A stretch of DNA of 64,000 nucleotides from Chloroflexi bacterium 54-19 (lineage in GTDB: Bacteria; Chloroflexota; Chloroflexia; Chloroheliales; Chloroheliaceae), in contig MKTJ01000085.1 in assembly GCA_001898225.1 (NCBI GenBank), positions 59,379 through 123,378 of the forward strand, read 5' to 3'. The position numbers and the translations under genes are program-made. Positions 17,401 to 26,241 of the stretch are shown here, piece after piece; positions within the stretch are counted from its first letter, which is position 1, and the number at the start of each line of letters is the position of its first letter. The notes below the pieces were generated by a model. That model saw only the letters and a program-made list of their open reading frames with translations, made no database searches and was not told the origin of the DNA.

Positions 17401-18860
17401 AAAACAGAGTTAACCGGAAAATCTTAAACTGGGTGGGATGGGTCTGGCGCTCCCTCTGGTTCCGGCTGATTGCCCTCTACATTGTTTTAGTGGGCTTAAC
17501 CCTGCTTACTTTTAGTATCTATTTTTACTTTCAACTCCAACAACACGAACAAAACCAGGTTGACGCCAACCTGGAAACGGCAGTCCTTCAGATTATCCCC
17601 TCGATTGACCTGGATAATGGCCCGCCCCACTTCCGGCAATACGATGATTCGAAGGACAGCAACGAAAATTCTCCCGGCGACCTTCGCTCTAAAGGTTATA
17701 TGGTGCGGATATTGGGGACGGACGGCAAGGTGGTGGGCGGTCTCAACCAGTTAAATACCCCTATCCCGCTCAATTTACCGCTGGAAAATGGTTATTCCAC
17801 CGTTCCCGCTGAGGACAATAAGACCACCTGGCGTATTTATACCCAGGCCCTCGAATGGCGGCAACCCCGTTCGGGCGGTCAGGGGGGGGAATTTGTCGGC
17901 TGGATCCAGGTAGGGTGGCCGACCTTCCTGACTTATGACGCTCTTGCCGATTCCTACAAGCCGATTCTGCTGGCAATCCCGATTGTCCTGTTGTTAGCGG
18001 CCCTGGGTGGGTGGTTCCTGGCAAGGCAGGTGCTGGGGCCGATTACCCGGATTACCCGCACCGCCCAGGCTATCAGTTCGACCGACCTGGCGGGCCGGAT
18101 TGAACTGACCGGTTCTACTGCCGAGATTGGACGCCTGGCAACCACCTTTAACGATATGTTGGACCGCTTGCAGGGCGCTTTCGAGCGCGAACGCCGCTTT
18201 ACCGCCGACGCTTCCCACGAATTAAGGACGCCTCTAACGGCCCTCAAAGGCCAGATCGAGGTAAGCCTCGACCAGCCGCGCACTCAGACGGAGTATATTG
18301 ATACTCTGAAAGACGCGAACACGGAAGTGGACCGCCTGATTCGTCTCTCCAATTCGCTATTAAGTCTGAGCCGGATGGACCAGGGCCAGCAAAAGTTTCC
18401 CAGGGAAAACGTCGATTTGAGTGATTTGCTCGATTCCTTGGTCGAAACGATGCAGCCCCTGGCCGAAGCCAAGGATATAACCCTTTCCGGCCAGTTCACG
18501 AGCGGACCGATAATATCGGGGAATTTCGACCAGCTTACCCGTCTGTTCATGAATTTGCTCGATAATGCCCTCAAATACACCCCGGCGGCCGGTAAGGTTA
18601 CGGTCTCACTAAAAGAGATAGGTAGTTTTGCCCGAATAGATGTAGCCGATAACGGCCAGGGTATCCCCAAAGAACACCTGCCCCATCTGTTCGAAAGGTT
18701 CTACCGGGTCCACTCCGACCGGACCAGTAGCAGCGGCGGAACCGGGTTGGGGCTGGCTATCGCCTATGAAATCGTGCGCTGGCACCAGGGCAAAATCACC
18801 GTCGAGAGTAAGCTAAACGAAGGGACCGTTTTCTCGGTCTACCTGCCAAAAGCTCACTAA
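17397..18860 (+). CDS. Membrane sensor histidine kinase
   Basis: Partner kinase of the preceding regulator, 487 residues. Helix 1 (about 22-46) and helix 2 (about 189-211) enclose an extracytoplasmic sensor of about 140 residues with no recognised fold. A HAMP linker follows (about 211-263), then the HisKA phosphoacceptor His274 in ASHELRTPLT. The ATPase domain shows NLLDNALKYTP (N box), DNGQGIP (G1) and GTGLGLAI (G2). It overlaps the regulator by ATGA. Position and the shared repeats suggest it senses redox state or an envelope signal handled by the DoxX-Rieske and ferric-reductase-like proteins; that is inference. Confidence 0.95.
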   Translation: MKNRVNRKILNWVGWVWRSLWFRLIALYIVLVGLTLLTFSIYFYFQLQQHEQNQVDANLETAVLQIIPSIDLDNGPPHFRQYDDSKDSNENSPGDLRSKGYMVRILGTDGKVVGGLNQLNTPIPLNLPLENGYSTVPAEDNKTTWRIYTQALEWRQPRSGGQGGEFVGWIQVGWPTFLTYDALADSYKPILLAIPIVLLLAALGGWFLARQVLGPITRITRTAQAISSTDLAGRIELTGSTAEIGRLATTFNDMLDRLQGAFERERRFTADASHELRTPLTALKGQIEVSLDQPRTQTEYIDTLKDANTEVDRLIRLSNSLLSLSRMDQGQQKFPRENVDLSDLLDSLVETMQPLAEAKDITLSGQFTSGPIISGNFDQLTRLFMNLLDNALKYTPAAGKVTVSLKEIGSFARIDVADNGQGIPKEHLPHLFERFYRVHSDRTSSSGGTGLGLAIAYEIVRWHQGKITVESKLNEGTVFSVYLPKAH

Positions 18861-18868
18861 AATTAAAT

Positions 18869-18900
18869 GAGAAGAATAGAGCACCAGCTCTATTCTTCTC
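18869..18900 (+). other. Perfect 14-bp hairpin after the kinase gene
   Basis: GAGAAGAATAGAGC (18869-18882) pairs with 18887-18900 around ACCA, ten bases past the kinase stop. It lacks a T-run on either strand. It may act as a 3' stabilising stem or a poor terminator. Confidence 0.5.
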
Positions 18901-18902
18901 GG

Positions 18903-18944
18903 AAAAAAACCATCCTGGGCGGTTATGCAAATCCGCCCAGGATG
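18903..18944 (-). terminator. Intrinsic terminator of the SDR gene
   Basis: CATCCTGGGCGG (18911-18922) pairs with CCGCCCAGGATG (18933-18944). Read on the minus strand it is followed by seven T residues. It lies just beyond the SDR stop at 18971. Confidence 0.85.
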
Positions 18945-18970
18945 TTCCGGTTAATCCTTCCGGCCAGGCT

Positions 18971-19924
18971 CTAACGCTGCCCGACCAGGCTCTTGCTAAA
19001 ATTTACCCCGGTCAGTTCTTCCGAAACGGCCCATAATTTCGCGGCCAGTTCCGGGTCATTCGATTTCTTATTGGAGTCGACCGCTTTGGGGTAGCCGCGC
19101 ATTTCGAGAAGACCGGAGGGGCCAAAGTATTGCCCGCTTTTGACATCCGGTGCTGTCGACGCGTAGAGGGTCGGCAAGGCTCCCATTTCCGCCGACTGAG
19201 CAAAAATACTGTTCATTAACAAAGACATGCGTTCCCGGAATTTCTTGCCTTCCATAATCGCCCCGGCAGTCTGTAAATTGGTAGCGGCGTAACCGGGATG
19301 TGAAGCCACGCTCAAGATTTTATCGCCCTGGGCGTCGAGGCGGCGCTGCAATTCGTAGGTGAACAGCAGATTGGAAAGTTTGCTCCGGCCATAGGCTTTC
19401 TGGGGAGTATAGCCTTTGCTCCAATTCAGGTCGGCAAAGTTCAGGTCGCCAATCATGTGCAGGCCACTACTGGTCGTAACCACGCGAGGCTGGCCTGGCG
19501 TTTCGAGCATAACCGGCAAAAGCAGACCGGTCAGGGCGAAGTGGCCCAGGTGGTTGGTGCCGAATTGCATTTCGAAGCCCTGCTTGGTCTGGCGGTACGG
19601 GATAGCCATAATCCCGGCGTTATTAACCAGGAGGTCGAGCCGGGAATAGCGCTGTTTGAAATCTTCGGTGAAATGGCGAATCGAGTCGAGGTCGGCCAGG
19701 TCCAACTGCATCAGTTCAACATTGGCATTGGGCAATTCCTTTTTTATTTTTTCGAGGGCCGCCTGCCCTTTTTTGAGGTCGCGGCAGGCCATAATCACGG
19801 TAGCGTTCTTACGAGCCAGTCCGCGGGTGGTTTCGAAACCCAGCCCGCTATTAGCCCCCGTGACAATCGCCACTTTGCCGGTCTGGTCGGGCACATCGTT
19901 AGCGGTCCATTTTGGTGCAGGCAT
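18971..19924 (-). CDS. Short-chain dehydrogenase/reductase (retinol-dehydrogenase-like SDR)
   Basis: NAD(P)-dependent oxidoreductase of the classical SDR family, 317 residues. It shows the cofactor motif TGANSGLG, MACRD, the DLADLDS strand end, NNAGIM, the catalytic Ser region (VVTTSSG), and the YGRSK active-site Tyr/Lys. The long C-terminal part resembles retinol-dehydrogenase/WW-oxidoreductase-like bacterial proteins. AAAGGA eight bases before ATG 19924 sets the start; the frame runs on to 19987. The TetR gene lies just upstream on the same strand, and a candidate TetR operator sits 93 bases before this start. Substrate unknown. Confidence 0.93.
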   Translation of the reverse strand: MPAPKWTANDVPDQTGKVAIVTGANSGLGFETTRGLARKNATVIMACRDLKKGQAALEKIKKELPNANVELMQLDLADLDSIRHFTEDFKQRYSRLDLLVNNAGIMAIPYRQTKQGFEMQFGTNHLGHFALTGLLLPVMLETPGQPRVVTTSSGLHMIGDLNFADLNWSKGYTPQKAYGRSKLSNLLFTYELQRRLDAQGDKILSVASHPGYAATNLQTAGAIMEGKKFRERMSLLMNSIFAQSAEMGALPTLYASTAPDVKSGQYFGPSGLLEMRGYPKAVDSNKKSNDPELAAKLWAVSEELTGVNFSKSLVGQR

Positions 19925-20016
19925 AATAAAAATCCTTTCTTCTCTTCCAAAGTTCCTGGCCGGTGCTTCCAGGGTTTTATCTTTCAAACATCAGCAATAA
20001 GTTAACCACAGTTCCA

Positions 20017-20036
20017 GATTGAACATTCATTCTATC
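20017..20036 (-). promoter_or_regulatory. Candidate TetR operator in front of the SDR gene
   Basis: Read on the minus strand this site is GATAGAATGAATGTTCAATC. It matches the TTGAATGATTATTCAATC site in front of the TetR gene at GAATGA and TTCAATC with the same spacing. It lies between the TetR stop and the SDR start. Confidence 0.5.
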
Positions 20037-20051
20037 TGGAATAAAAAAATA

Positions 20052-20627
20052 TCAGGTTCGGGCCGGTTGGATACTGCGAAAAATAGCCGCACTAACCTGG
20101 TCCAGGATTTCGTCATTTATATGGATAATCCCGGCAGATTGCTGTTTCGCCAGGGATACCGCGACCCCTATCGAAAGCTCGTACAGAACCTCTATCGGCA
20201 GGTCAATTATATTCCCGGCCCGTTTTTCGGCCTCGGTCCACACAAACAACGGTTGCAGTTGCGTGTTAAATTCGTTCAGGCACATCTTTATATAGGGTGA
20301 ATTTTCGAACTGTTCCAGGAAAAGGGTTTCTTTGGGATGGCTGGCGTAATAATGATAGGTGTTCAGCCAGACCTGCTTCAAAACCCCCAGCCCGTTTAGA
20401 TTCTGAAAATCAGCTTCGAGTACCAGGCTTATTATTTTCTGTTTTACCTCGCGGTAAAGTTCCAGGATAAGTTCTTCCTTGCTTTCGAAGTAATGGTAAA
20501 TAATCCCGGCGCTGACCCCTGCCTCTTTAGCAATCAAAGACATCGGGGTATTGTGGAAGCCGTTTTCCACCAGTAAATCGAGTGCGGTATTCAGGATGGC
20601 CGATCTTTTATCAATTACCTTTGCCAT
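20052..20627 (-). CDS. TetR-family transcriptional regulator
   Basis: 191-residue one-domain repressor type. The N-terminal HTH reads AILNTALDLLVENGFHNTPM, then SLIAKEAGVSAGIIYHYFES, the classical TetR helix-turn-helix. The C-terminal ligand domain is all-helical and resembles the TetR_C family of the YxaF/AcrR kind only in general terms. The start ATG 20627 follows TGAGGA. It precedes the SDR gene on the same strand with a 127-base gap that holds one of two similar palindromic sites; the other lies just upstream of its own start. Autoregulation and control of the SDR gene are likely. Ligand unknown. Confidence 0.93.
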   Translation of the reverse strand: MAKVIDKRSAILNTALDLLVENGFHNTPMSLIAKEAGVSAGIIYHYFESKEELILELYREVKQKIISLVLEADFQNLNGLGVLKQVWLNTYHYYASHPKETLFLEQFENSPYIKMCLNEFNTQLQPLFVWTEAEKRAGNIIDLPIEVLYELSIGVAVSLAKQQSAGIIHINDEILDQVSAAIFRSIQPART

Positions 20628-20638
20628 ACGTCCTCAAA

Positions 20639-20656
20639 TTGAATGATTATTCAATC
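20639..20656 (-). promoter_or_regulatory. Palindromic operator in front of the TetR gene
   Basis: TTGAAT-GATT-ATTCAA (20639-20654) is a perfect inverted repeat 12 bases upstream of the TetR start codon. Its right part is repeated in front of the SDR gene. Confidence 0.6.
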
Positions 20657-20720
20657 GAATTTTAGCATATGTCCCCGGTTTGTCAAGAGAGAAATCCCAA
20701 GTTTGAGAAAATTATAAAAC

Positions 20721-20762
20721 AAAAAGAGCCGTACCGGTTTCTAAACCGGTACGGCTCTTTTT
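20721..20762. terminator. Strong bidirectional terminator
   Basis: An almost perfect 19-bp stem runs from AAAAAGAGCCGTACCGG through to its complement ending TTTTT, with a loop of about three bases. It stops the small-peptide gene on the minus strand (stop at 20778). Confidence 0.88.
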
Positions 20763-20777
20763 AGAAACAAAGATTTA

Positions 20778-20990
20778 TCAGTGACTGCCCTGGTTGCCCA
20801 GGATTCTTGGCGGAAGGGGCTGCGGGTTTAAGGCTACCATGTTAATTTTGGACTGAAAGCCGCTTACCGGCTTGCCGCCCACGACGATTATTCCACCGGA
20901 AGCCTCGTCGAGTTCTTCGTCGCTGAGTTCGGTTTCGTCAACCTCGGTTTCCAAAACCTCTTCTTTTTTTATTTCAGAATGATTTTCCAT
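20778..20990 (-). CDS. Small peptide with double-glycine-type leader (putative secreted or RiPP-like precursor)
   Basis: 70 residues, starting at ATG 20990, which has AGGAG seven bases upstream; the frame to 21083 is not needed. The first 33 residues are very acidic and contain ELSDEELDEASGG, the pattern of double-glycine leaders removed by C39-type peptidases. The remaining 37 residues (GIIVVGGKPV and on) include ALNPQPLPP near the C-terminus and no Cys, so a lanthipeptide or disulfide product is unlikely. No maturation enzyme, C39 peptidase or exporter is adjacent: upstream is the fructokinase operon, downstream the TetR/SDR pair. It has its own SD and strong terminator. Its function is unknown; leader-type processing is inferred from the motif only. 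Confidence 0.72.
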   Translation of the reverse strand: MENHSEIKKEEVLETEVDETELSDEELDEASGGIIVVGGKPVSGFQSKINMVALNPQPLPPRILGNQGSH

Positions 20991-21152
20991 ACCTGTACTC
21001 CTATTTATATAAAACCTTTGTTTAAGAAGGTTTCCCACACTAACCACAAACGATAATTGGCGATTGATTGGTAACATGACCATTTTAGTCGGTCATAGTG
21101 CGAGATGGTATGCCTTAAATCACATCTTAATAAAAGTTTGACAGGGTGAACT

Positions 21153-22106
21153 CTAAATGCCAAAGGCATCTACTTCCTGCCGGAAAGGCATTGCCGGGAT
21201 ACCTCCCGGTTTGGATACCGTCAGGGCTCCCACTGCTACCGCCTGGCGGCAGGCCATTTGGACGCTCTGGTCGTCAAAGGCGAAGTCGGCCCGGCGCAGA
21301 CCATCCAATATTCCGGCCATAAAGCCGTCGCCCGCGCCCACGGTATCTACAGCCTGGACCGGGCGAGAAGGGACAAAACCGTGACTGTCGGCGGTGCGGT
21401 AGAAACATCCGGTCTTATCCATAGTGATAACAATCAGCTTGAAATGTTCCTGCCAGAGCCGGGCGGTGCCGACTTCCGGGTCGGTTTCGCCGGTCAGAAA
21501 GCCGAGTTCATGCCGATTGAGTTTTATGATATTGGCATAGGCCAGCGGTTGGTTGACTGTGGCGAGGGCATGTTCCTCATCGGGCCAGAAGGAAAGGCGC
21601 AAATTGAGGTCGTAGGAAAGGAGTAGTCCGGCCTCGGTGGCGATTTTGAGAGCCTGGAAGGTCGCGCTGGCGGAGGGTTCGGTCGCCAGCAGAAGCGAAC
21701 CGAATTGCAAAACCCTGGCCCCTGCCAGGTAATTCTGGTCAATATCTTCGGGCGAGAGCATGGTGTCGGCGGAGGGCTGGCGATAGAAAAGATAGGTGGC
21801 GTCGCCAAGCGAGTCCCAACTTACAAAGGCCAACCCGGTATGGATGCGCGGGTCCATAATCAGGTGGCTGGTATCGACCCCGTTGGTATCCAGCACCTCT
21901 TTGAGATGGTGGCCGAAGAAGTCGTCCCCGACCCGCCCCAGAAAGCCCGATTTAGTGCCGAGCCGGGCCAGACCGACGGCGACATTGGCCGGGGCACCCC
22001 CGGCGGCCATTTTCATTTCCCCGGTCGCCACGATGCTGCTTCCGTAAACCATTGGTAGAATATCGATTAATGCTTCGCCCAGGCAAATAATTTCCGGCTG
22101 TACCAT
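21153..22106 (-). CDS. PfkB-family carbohydrate kinase, probable fructokinase
   Basis: Phosphorylates a sugar with ATP; fructose is the likely substrate because the gene directly follows amylosucrase, which releases fructose. 317 residues. It opens EIICLGEALIDI, has the PfkB substrate region AAGGAPANVAVGLARLG, and ends with the family signature VDTVGAGDGFMAGIL carrying the catalytic Asp and anion hole. The start ATG 22106 has GAGGAAC upstream. The gap to the amylosucrase stop is 54 bases on the same strand, so an operon is probable. Ribokinase-like or 2-keto-3-deoxygluconate kinase activity cannot be excluded. Confidence 0.9.
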   Translation of the reverse strand: MVQPEIICLGEALIDILPMVYGSSIVATGEMKMAAGGAPANVAVGLARLGTKSGFLGRVGDDFFGHHLKEVLDTNGVDTSHLIMDPRIHTGLAFVSWDSLGDATYLFYRQPSADTMLSPEDIDQNYLAGARVLQFGSLLLATEPSASATFQALKIATEAGLLLSYDLNLRLSFWPDEEHALATVNQPLAYANIIKLNRHELGFLTGETDPEVGTARLWQEHFKLIVITMDKTGCFYRTADSHGFVPSRPVQAVDTVGAGDGFMAGILDGLRRADFAFDDQSVQMACRQAVAVGALTVSKPGGIPAMPFRQEVDAFGI

Positions 22107-22160
22107 GTTTTAAGTTCCTCATCGAATTAATCTAAAAATTCCAGAAAGGTTTGACCGAGC

Positions 22161-24161
22161 CTAGCCCTTGACCAGCCACATCGAATCGAAGGGAGCCAGG
22201 ATAACCTGGTTGCCGTCCTTATTCAAGTCCCAGGAGGTGGCTTTGTCCAGGCCCCAGCGTAAATTTTTTACAAGTGGCCACAGGCCAAGCTGCTCAATCT
22301 CGCGGCTCGAAATGGCCTGGTACTGGTCCGAGAAATTCGCCAGCCCTACAAAAGTGCTGCCGGGATATTTGCGGGCGTAAGCCAGGACGTGCGGGTTGCC
22401 GGTCCTGATTATCTCGGATGGTGTACCGGAGTGCAACTCGCGGATACCTTTGCGGGCCTGTATCAGCACCTGGATTTGCTGGTAAATTTTTCCCGGAATG
22501 GTCGTGGGGTCGTGGCGTTGGGCGGCCCTGTCCCAGTCCATCGCGGGGCGGTGCATCCAGCGATTATCGAGGGCCTTTTGAGGGTCGTTCAGGTAGGTGT
22601 AATCGTTGAAAAGCCCGATTTCATCGCCCATATAGATAAGTGGGATGCCGCCGAAGGAGAAAATTACGCTGTATAGCAGTACAATCCGTTCGATAGCGAC
22701 CCGGATGGCTTCGGGATCATTGTCGAGGACGGCCTTTTCAAGCCCGGCCAGCGAAGCCGCCATGCCACTTATCCGGCCATCCCCAGTGCGGGGGTTATAC
22801 TGGAAAATCTCCCCGGTAGCGTAGGAATAGGGAAGCAAACCGGAATAAAACTCATTGAGAAACTTACGGTGAGCAAAGGCGTTCTCGCCGACTGCTGCCG
22901 AGTTTTCGTCGGTGATAGCCCAACCGATGTCATCGTGGCAGCGCACATAGGTGACCCAGGTCGTCAGAATGGGGGTGGCCGGTATCTGTTCCATTGTGAC
23001 ATTCATCAGGTCAACCCTGGTGCTGGCAAGAGCGCTCCAGAGCTGCACCATCAGGGAGTTATTATAGGCGATTTCACATTCTTTGCCGGTGTGCTGCCCG
23101 GTCCCCAGGTAGTGAATCAGGTCGAGGGGCGCGACAATCGCCTCCGCCTTGAAGATAACGCCCGGCGCAACAATCCGGGCCGCCGCCCGGTAGGCCTGCA
23201 AAATCTGGTAGACTTCGGGCTGGTTCTGGCAGTTAGTGCCGAGCCGTTTCCACATAAACGGTACCGCGTCCAGCCGCAAAATATCGACGCCCTTGTTCGC
23301 CAGGTAAAGCATATTTTCCAGCATTTCCCGGAAGACCGCCGGGTTAGTCAGGTTCAAGTCCCACTGGTATTCGTAAAAGGTGGTCCAGACCCATTTGCCC
23401 TTCTCGCCGATTTCGGGATAGAAGGTAAAGCTGCCCGGTTTGAAATCGGGGAAGACCTCCGGCAACGTTTTTTCGTAGGCGTCGGGGGTAGTGCGGTCAT
23501 CGTAAAAGAAGAAGTAATCCTGGTAATAGGGGTCGCCCGCCCGCGCTTTCTGAGCCCATTCGTGTTCTTTGGCGGTGTGGTTGACGACCAGGTCCACGCA
23601 CAGGCTTATACCCCGTTCGTGCATGGCCGAGGCCAGTTGTTGCAGGTCGCCCATGGTACCGTAGTCCGGGTTAACCTCGCGGTAATCCATGACGGCGTAA
23701 CCGCCGTCATTCTGGCCGGGCCGGGGTTTGAGAAGGGGCATCAGATGGACGTAATTCAGGCCAAGTTCGCCCATGTAGTCGAGTTTTTCCTGGACGCCCT
23801 TGAGGTTCCCGGCGAATTTATCCACGTAGAAAATCCCACCGACCATAGTTTCCCACTGGAACCAATCAGGGGTGATTTCCCGGCTGAGGTCTAATATTTT
23901 GAGGTCTTCAGGCCGGTTGAGATAATAATTCGCCAGCATCAGGGCGATAGTTTCGACCTCTTTATCAAAGTCCGGGTGTTGACCGTAGATTGCGGAAAAG
24001 GCCCGGTAGAAATCGCTAAAGTAGCGCTCCAGGCGCAGCCAGAAGATGTCACAATCGCGTTGGGAAAGTTTGAGGTCGGCTTGCAGGGTAGGTTCGATCT
24101 TTTTCCAGAAATCCTCAAAAGGTACCTTCAACTCAGGAGGAATATAAAGCCGGGTTTGCAT
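22161..24161 (-). CDS. Amylosucrase (GH13)
   Basis: Converts sucrose to an alpha-1,4-glucan plus fructose. The 666-residue length and the helical N-terminal domain (residues 1-95, RDCDIFWLRLERYFSDFYRA) are characteristic of amylosucrase and absent from sucrose phosphorylase. The barrel follows: LMPLLKPRPGQNDGGYAV, then DLVVNHTAKEHEW. The nucleophile is Asp298 in ILRLDAV, the acid/base Glu340 in IFKAEAI, and the third carboxylate Asp410 in RCHDDIGW. The first two keep the same offset from the Neisseria enzyme as I recall it. No signal peptide, so it is intracellular. It is transcribed toward fructokinase and is divergent from the alpha-glucosidase gene. No sucrose transporter lies within the window. 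Confidence 0.93.
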   Translation of the reverse strand: MQTRLYIPPELKVPFEDFWKKIEPTLQADLKLSQRDCDIFWLRLERYFSDFYRAFSAIYGQHPDFDKEVETIALMLANYYLNRPEDLKILDLSREITPDWFQWETMVGGIFYVDKFAGNLKGVQEKLDYMGELGLNYVHLMPLLKPRPGQNDGGYAVMDYREVNPDYGTMGDLQQLASAMHERGISLCVDLVVNHTAKEHEWAQKARAGDPYYQDYFFFYDDRTTPDAYEKTLPEVFPDFKPGSFTFYPEIGEKGKWVWTTFYEYQWDLNLTNPAVFREMLENMLYLANKGVDILRLDAVPFMWKRLGTNCQNQPEVYQILQAYRAAARIVAPGVIFKAEAIVAPLDLIHYLGTGQHTGKECEIAYNNSLMVQLWSALASTRVDLMNVTMEQIPATPILTTWVTYVRCHDDIGWAITDENSAAVGENAFAHRKFLNEFYSGLLPYSYATGEIFQYNPRTGDGRISGMAASLAGLEKAVLDNDPEAIRVAIERIVLLYSVIFSFGGIPLIYMGDEIGLFNDYTYLNDPQKALDNRWMHRPAMDWDRAAQRHDPTTIPGKIYQQIQVLIQARKGIRELHSGTPSEIIRTGNPHVLAYARKYPGSTFVGLANFSDQYQAISSREIEQLGLWPLVKNLRWGLDKATSWDLNKDGNQVILAPFDSMWLVKG

Positions 24162-24626
24162 TTTAGCGGCTCTTTTCTATTTATTCAGGTTAGTAAAGCT
24201 TGAAGAAAGCATAAGAAGGTTGACCGTTTCGATAAAATCCCCTGTAGTGTTGCATCAAAAAAATACCACGTTTTGCCGGGTCTGTAAATAGGGTGGTAGC
24301 GGATGGCCGGGAAGGTATGGTATAGGAAAGAGATGCTTTTGATATTAAAATGTGGAAAAGTAGGACTGCTAATTACCAACAATACATATCCCAAGATAAA
24401 AGAAGGGAATAAGCCGGTAGACCTAGATACAAGATAGCAAATCGGGTGAGGCAATAGTATAATCATTTGCCAGACTTGATCTAAATTTTGCAGGTAAAAT
24501 AGTGAGAGGCATGGCCTTCCAACGTGGGGAAGTCTTTTAACAAAATTTATGATTTAACCTGGTCCGGCCCAATGTAAAGAGAAACCGACCTAAATTTAAA
24601 AGTTTATCCGTTTCAGGAGAGGTAAA
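24162..24626. other. Divergent intergenic region of the sugar locus
   Basis: 465 bases between the amylosucrase and alpha-glucosidase starts. It must hold both promoters. An SD (GGAGAGG) precedes the alpha-glucosidase ATG, but I see no clear -35/-10 pair and no LacI-type palindrome. A 93-codon minus-strand frame here (24185-24466) has no SD and an unlikely composition, and is not called. Confidence 0.5.
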
Positions 24627-26231
24627 ATGAGCGAAGACACCGTTTTGTGGTGGCAGTCAGGCACCGTTTACCAGATTTACCCGCGCAGTTTTATGGATAG
24701 TAATGCCGATGGAATTGGCGACCTGGCCGGTATCACTTCAAAGCTCGATTACCTTGGCTGGCTGGGAGTTGAGGCCATCTGGCTGTCGCCTTTCTATCCC
24801 TCCCCGATGGCCGACTTTGGCTATGACATTTCAAACTATGTCGATGTTGACCCGATTTTCGGCAACCTGGCCGATTTCGACCGGCTTCTCGAAGCGGCCC
24901 ACAGCCGGAACATCAAGCTGCTGGTCGATTTCGTACCGAACCACACCTCGGACGAGCATGCATGGTTCAAAGAGTCGCGTTCGTCGCGGGATAACCCCAA
25001 AAGCGACTGGTATATCTGGACCGACCCCAAACCGGACGGCAGCCCGCCCAATAACTGGATAAGCAATTTTGGTGGGAGCGCCTGGCAGTTTGATGAGGTC
25101 CGCCAGCAATATTACCTCCATCTCTTTGATGTCAAGCAGCCCGACCTGAACTGGCGCAATCCAGAAGTCGTCCAGGCGATGCTTGACGTGATGCGGTTCT
25201 GGTTCGACCGGGGCGTGGACGGTTTGCGAATTGACGTGGTCAATTTGCTCTTTAAGGACGAAGCCCTGCGGGATAATCCCCCTAACCCCAATTGGAAAGA
25301 AGGCGACCCCGGTTTTCACCAGCAACTTCGGACCTATACGGAAGACCTGCCCGATATGGACGGCATCATCCTGGAAATGCGGAAGGTAGCCGACGCCTAC
25401 CCCGAACGAGTCCTGATTGGCGAAATCTGGCTGCCCTACGAACGGCTGGTCCACTATTACGGGGCGGAACTTAACGGGCTGCACCTGCCCTTCAACTTCC
25501 AGCTACTTTTGCTGGATGATTGGCAGGCCGAAAGCGTCCGGCAACTGGTGGAGAGCTATGAAACGGCGCTCCCTGAAGGAGCCTGGCCGAACTGGGTCCT
25601 CGGTAATCACGACAAGTCGCGGGTGGCAACCCGGTTGGGCCAGACTCGCTCTCGACTCGCCCAGATGTTACTCCTGACCTTGCGGGGGACGCCGACCCTT
25701 TATTATGGCGACGAACTCGGTATGGTTGATGTAAAAATACCGCCGGAGTTGGCCCGCGACCCCCAGGAAAAAGGCTCGCCAGGTTTTGGCCGCGACCCTG
25801 GCCGGACCCCGATGCAGTGGGACGCTTCACCTGACGCCGGGTTCAGCGCGCCGGGTGTGACGACCTGGCTCCCGCTTGCTCCCGATTACGAAAAGGTCAA
25901 TGTTGACGCCGAAAAGGAAGACCCTGCTTCGATGCTGGCATTTGTCCGGCTATTGCTTGCTTTGCGGAACGCCAACCCGGCCCTGAATAGCGGTTCTTAT
26001 CGGTCGATTGAAAGCTCGGCGGCGGCTTGCTTTGTTTACGAACGGGCCGGGGCCGGGAAGCGGTTCCTGGTAGCTCTCAATTTCTCGGACCAGCCCCAGA
26101 CCGTTTCTATAAATGATGCCGAGACAAGCCAGGGCCGGATAGTAATTTCGACCCGTACCGGGCGGGAAGGTATTGTGAACCTGAGCGGTCTCGAACTGGA
26201 TGCCGCTGAAGGCGTGGTCGTGGAACTGTAG
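24627..26231 (+). CDS. Alpha-glucosidase (GH13, oligo-1,6-glucosidase type)
   Basis: Cytoplasmic retaining glycosidase, 534 residues. Signature regions: VYQIYPRSFMDSNADGIGDL, DFVPNHTSDEHAWF, nucleophile Asp203 in GLRIDVVN, acid/base Glu266 in LIGEIWLP, and Asp329 in LGNHDKSR. The PNHTSDEHAWF region and overall length fit the oligo-1,6-glucosidase, trehalose-6-phosphate hydrolase and sucrose isomerase group of GH13; alpha-glucosidase is the safest call. The start has CAGGAGAGG upstream. The next gene begins 10 bases after the stop. With amylosucrase divergently upstream and alpha-galactosidase downstream, it fits breakdown of sucrose-derived and raffinose-type sugars. Confidence 0.92.
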   Translation: MSEDTVLWWQSGTVYQIYPRSFMDSNADGIGDLAGITSKLDYLGWLGVEAIWLSPFYPSPMADFGYDISNYVDVDPIFGNLADFDRLLEAAHSRNIKLLVDFVPNHTSDEHAWFKESRSSRDNPKSDWYIWTDPKPDGSPPNNWISNFGGSAWQFDEVRQQYYLHLFDVKQPDLNWRNPEVVQAMLDVMRFWFDRGVDGLRIDVVNLLFKDEALRDNPPNPNWKEGDPGFHQQLRTYTEDLPDMDGIILEMRKVADAYPERVLIGEIWLPYERLVHYYGAELNGLHLPFNFQLLLLDDWQAESVRQLVESYETALPEGAWPNWVLGNHDKSRVATRLGQTRSRLAQMLLLTLRGTPTLYYGDELGMVDVKIPPELARDPQEKGSPGFGRDPGRTPMQWDASPDAGFSAPGVTTWLPLAPDYEKVNVDAEKEDPASMLAFVRLLLALRNANPALNSGSYRSIESSAAACFVYERAGAGKRFLVALNFSDQPQTVSINDAETSQGRIVISTRTGREGIVNLSGLELDAAEGVVVEL

Positions 26232-26241
26232 AACTGGGCCC

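Noticed and set aside
22161-24161. Sucrose phosphorylase
   Set aside because: The enzyme has the helical N-terminal domain and the length of amylosucrase, which sucrose phosphorylase lacks.
24185-24466. 93-codon minus-strand frame in the sugar-locus spacer
   Set aside because: No SD, hydrophobic and Phe/Ser/Pro-heavy without a membrane pattern, and it occupies the promoter region of the divergent operons.
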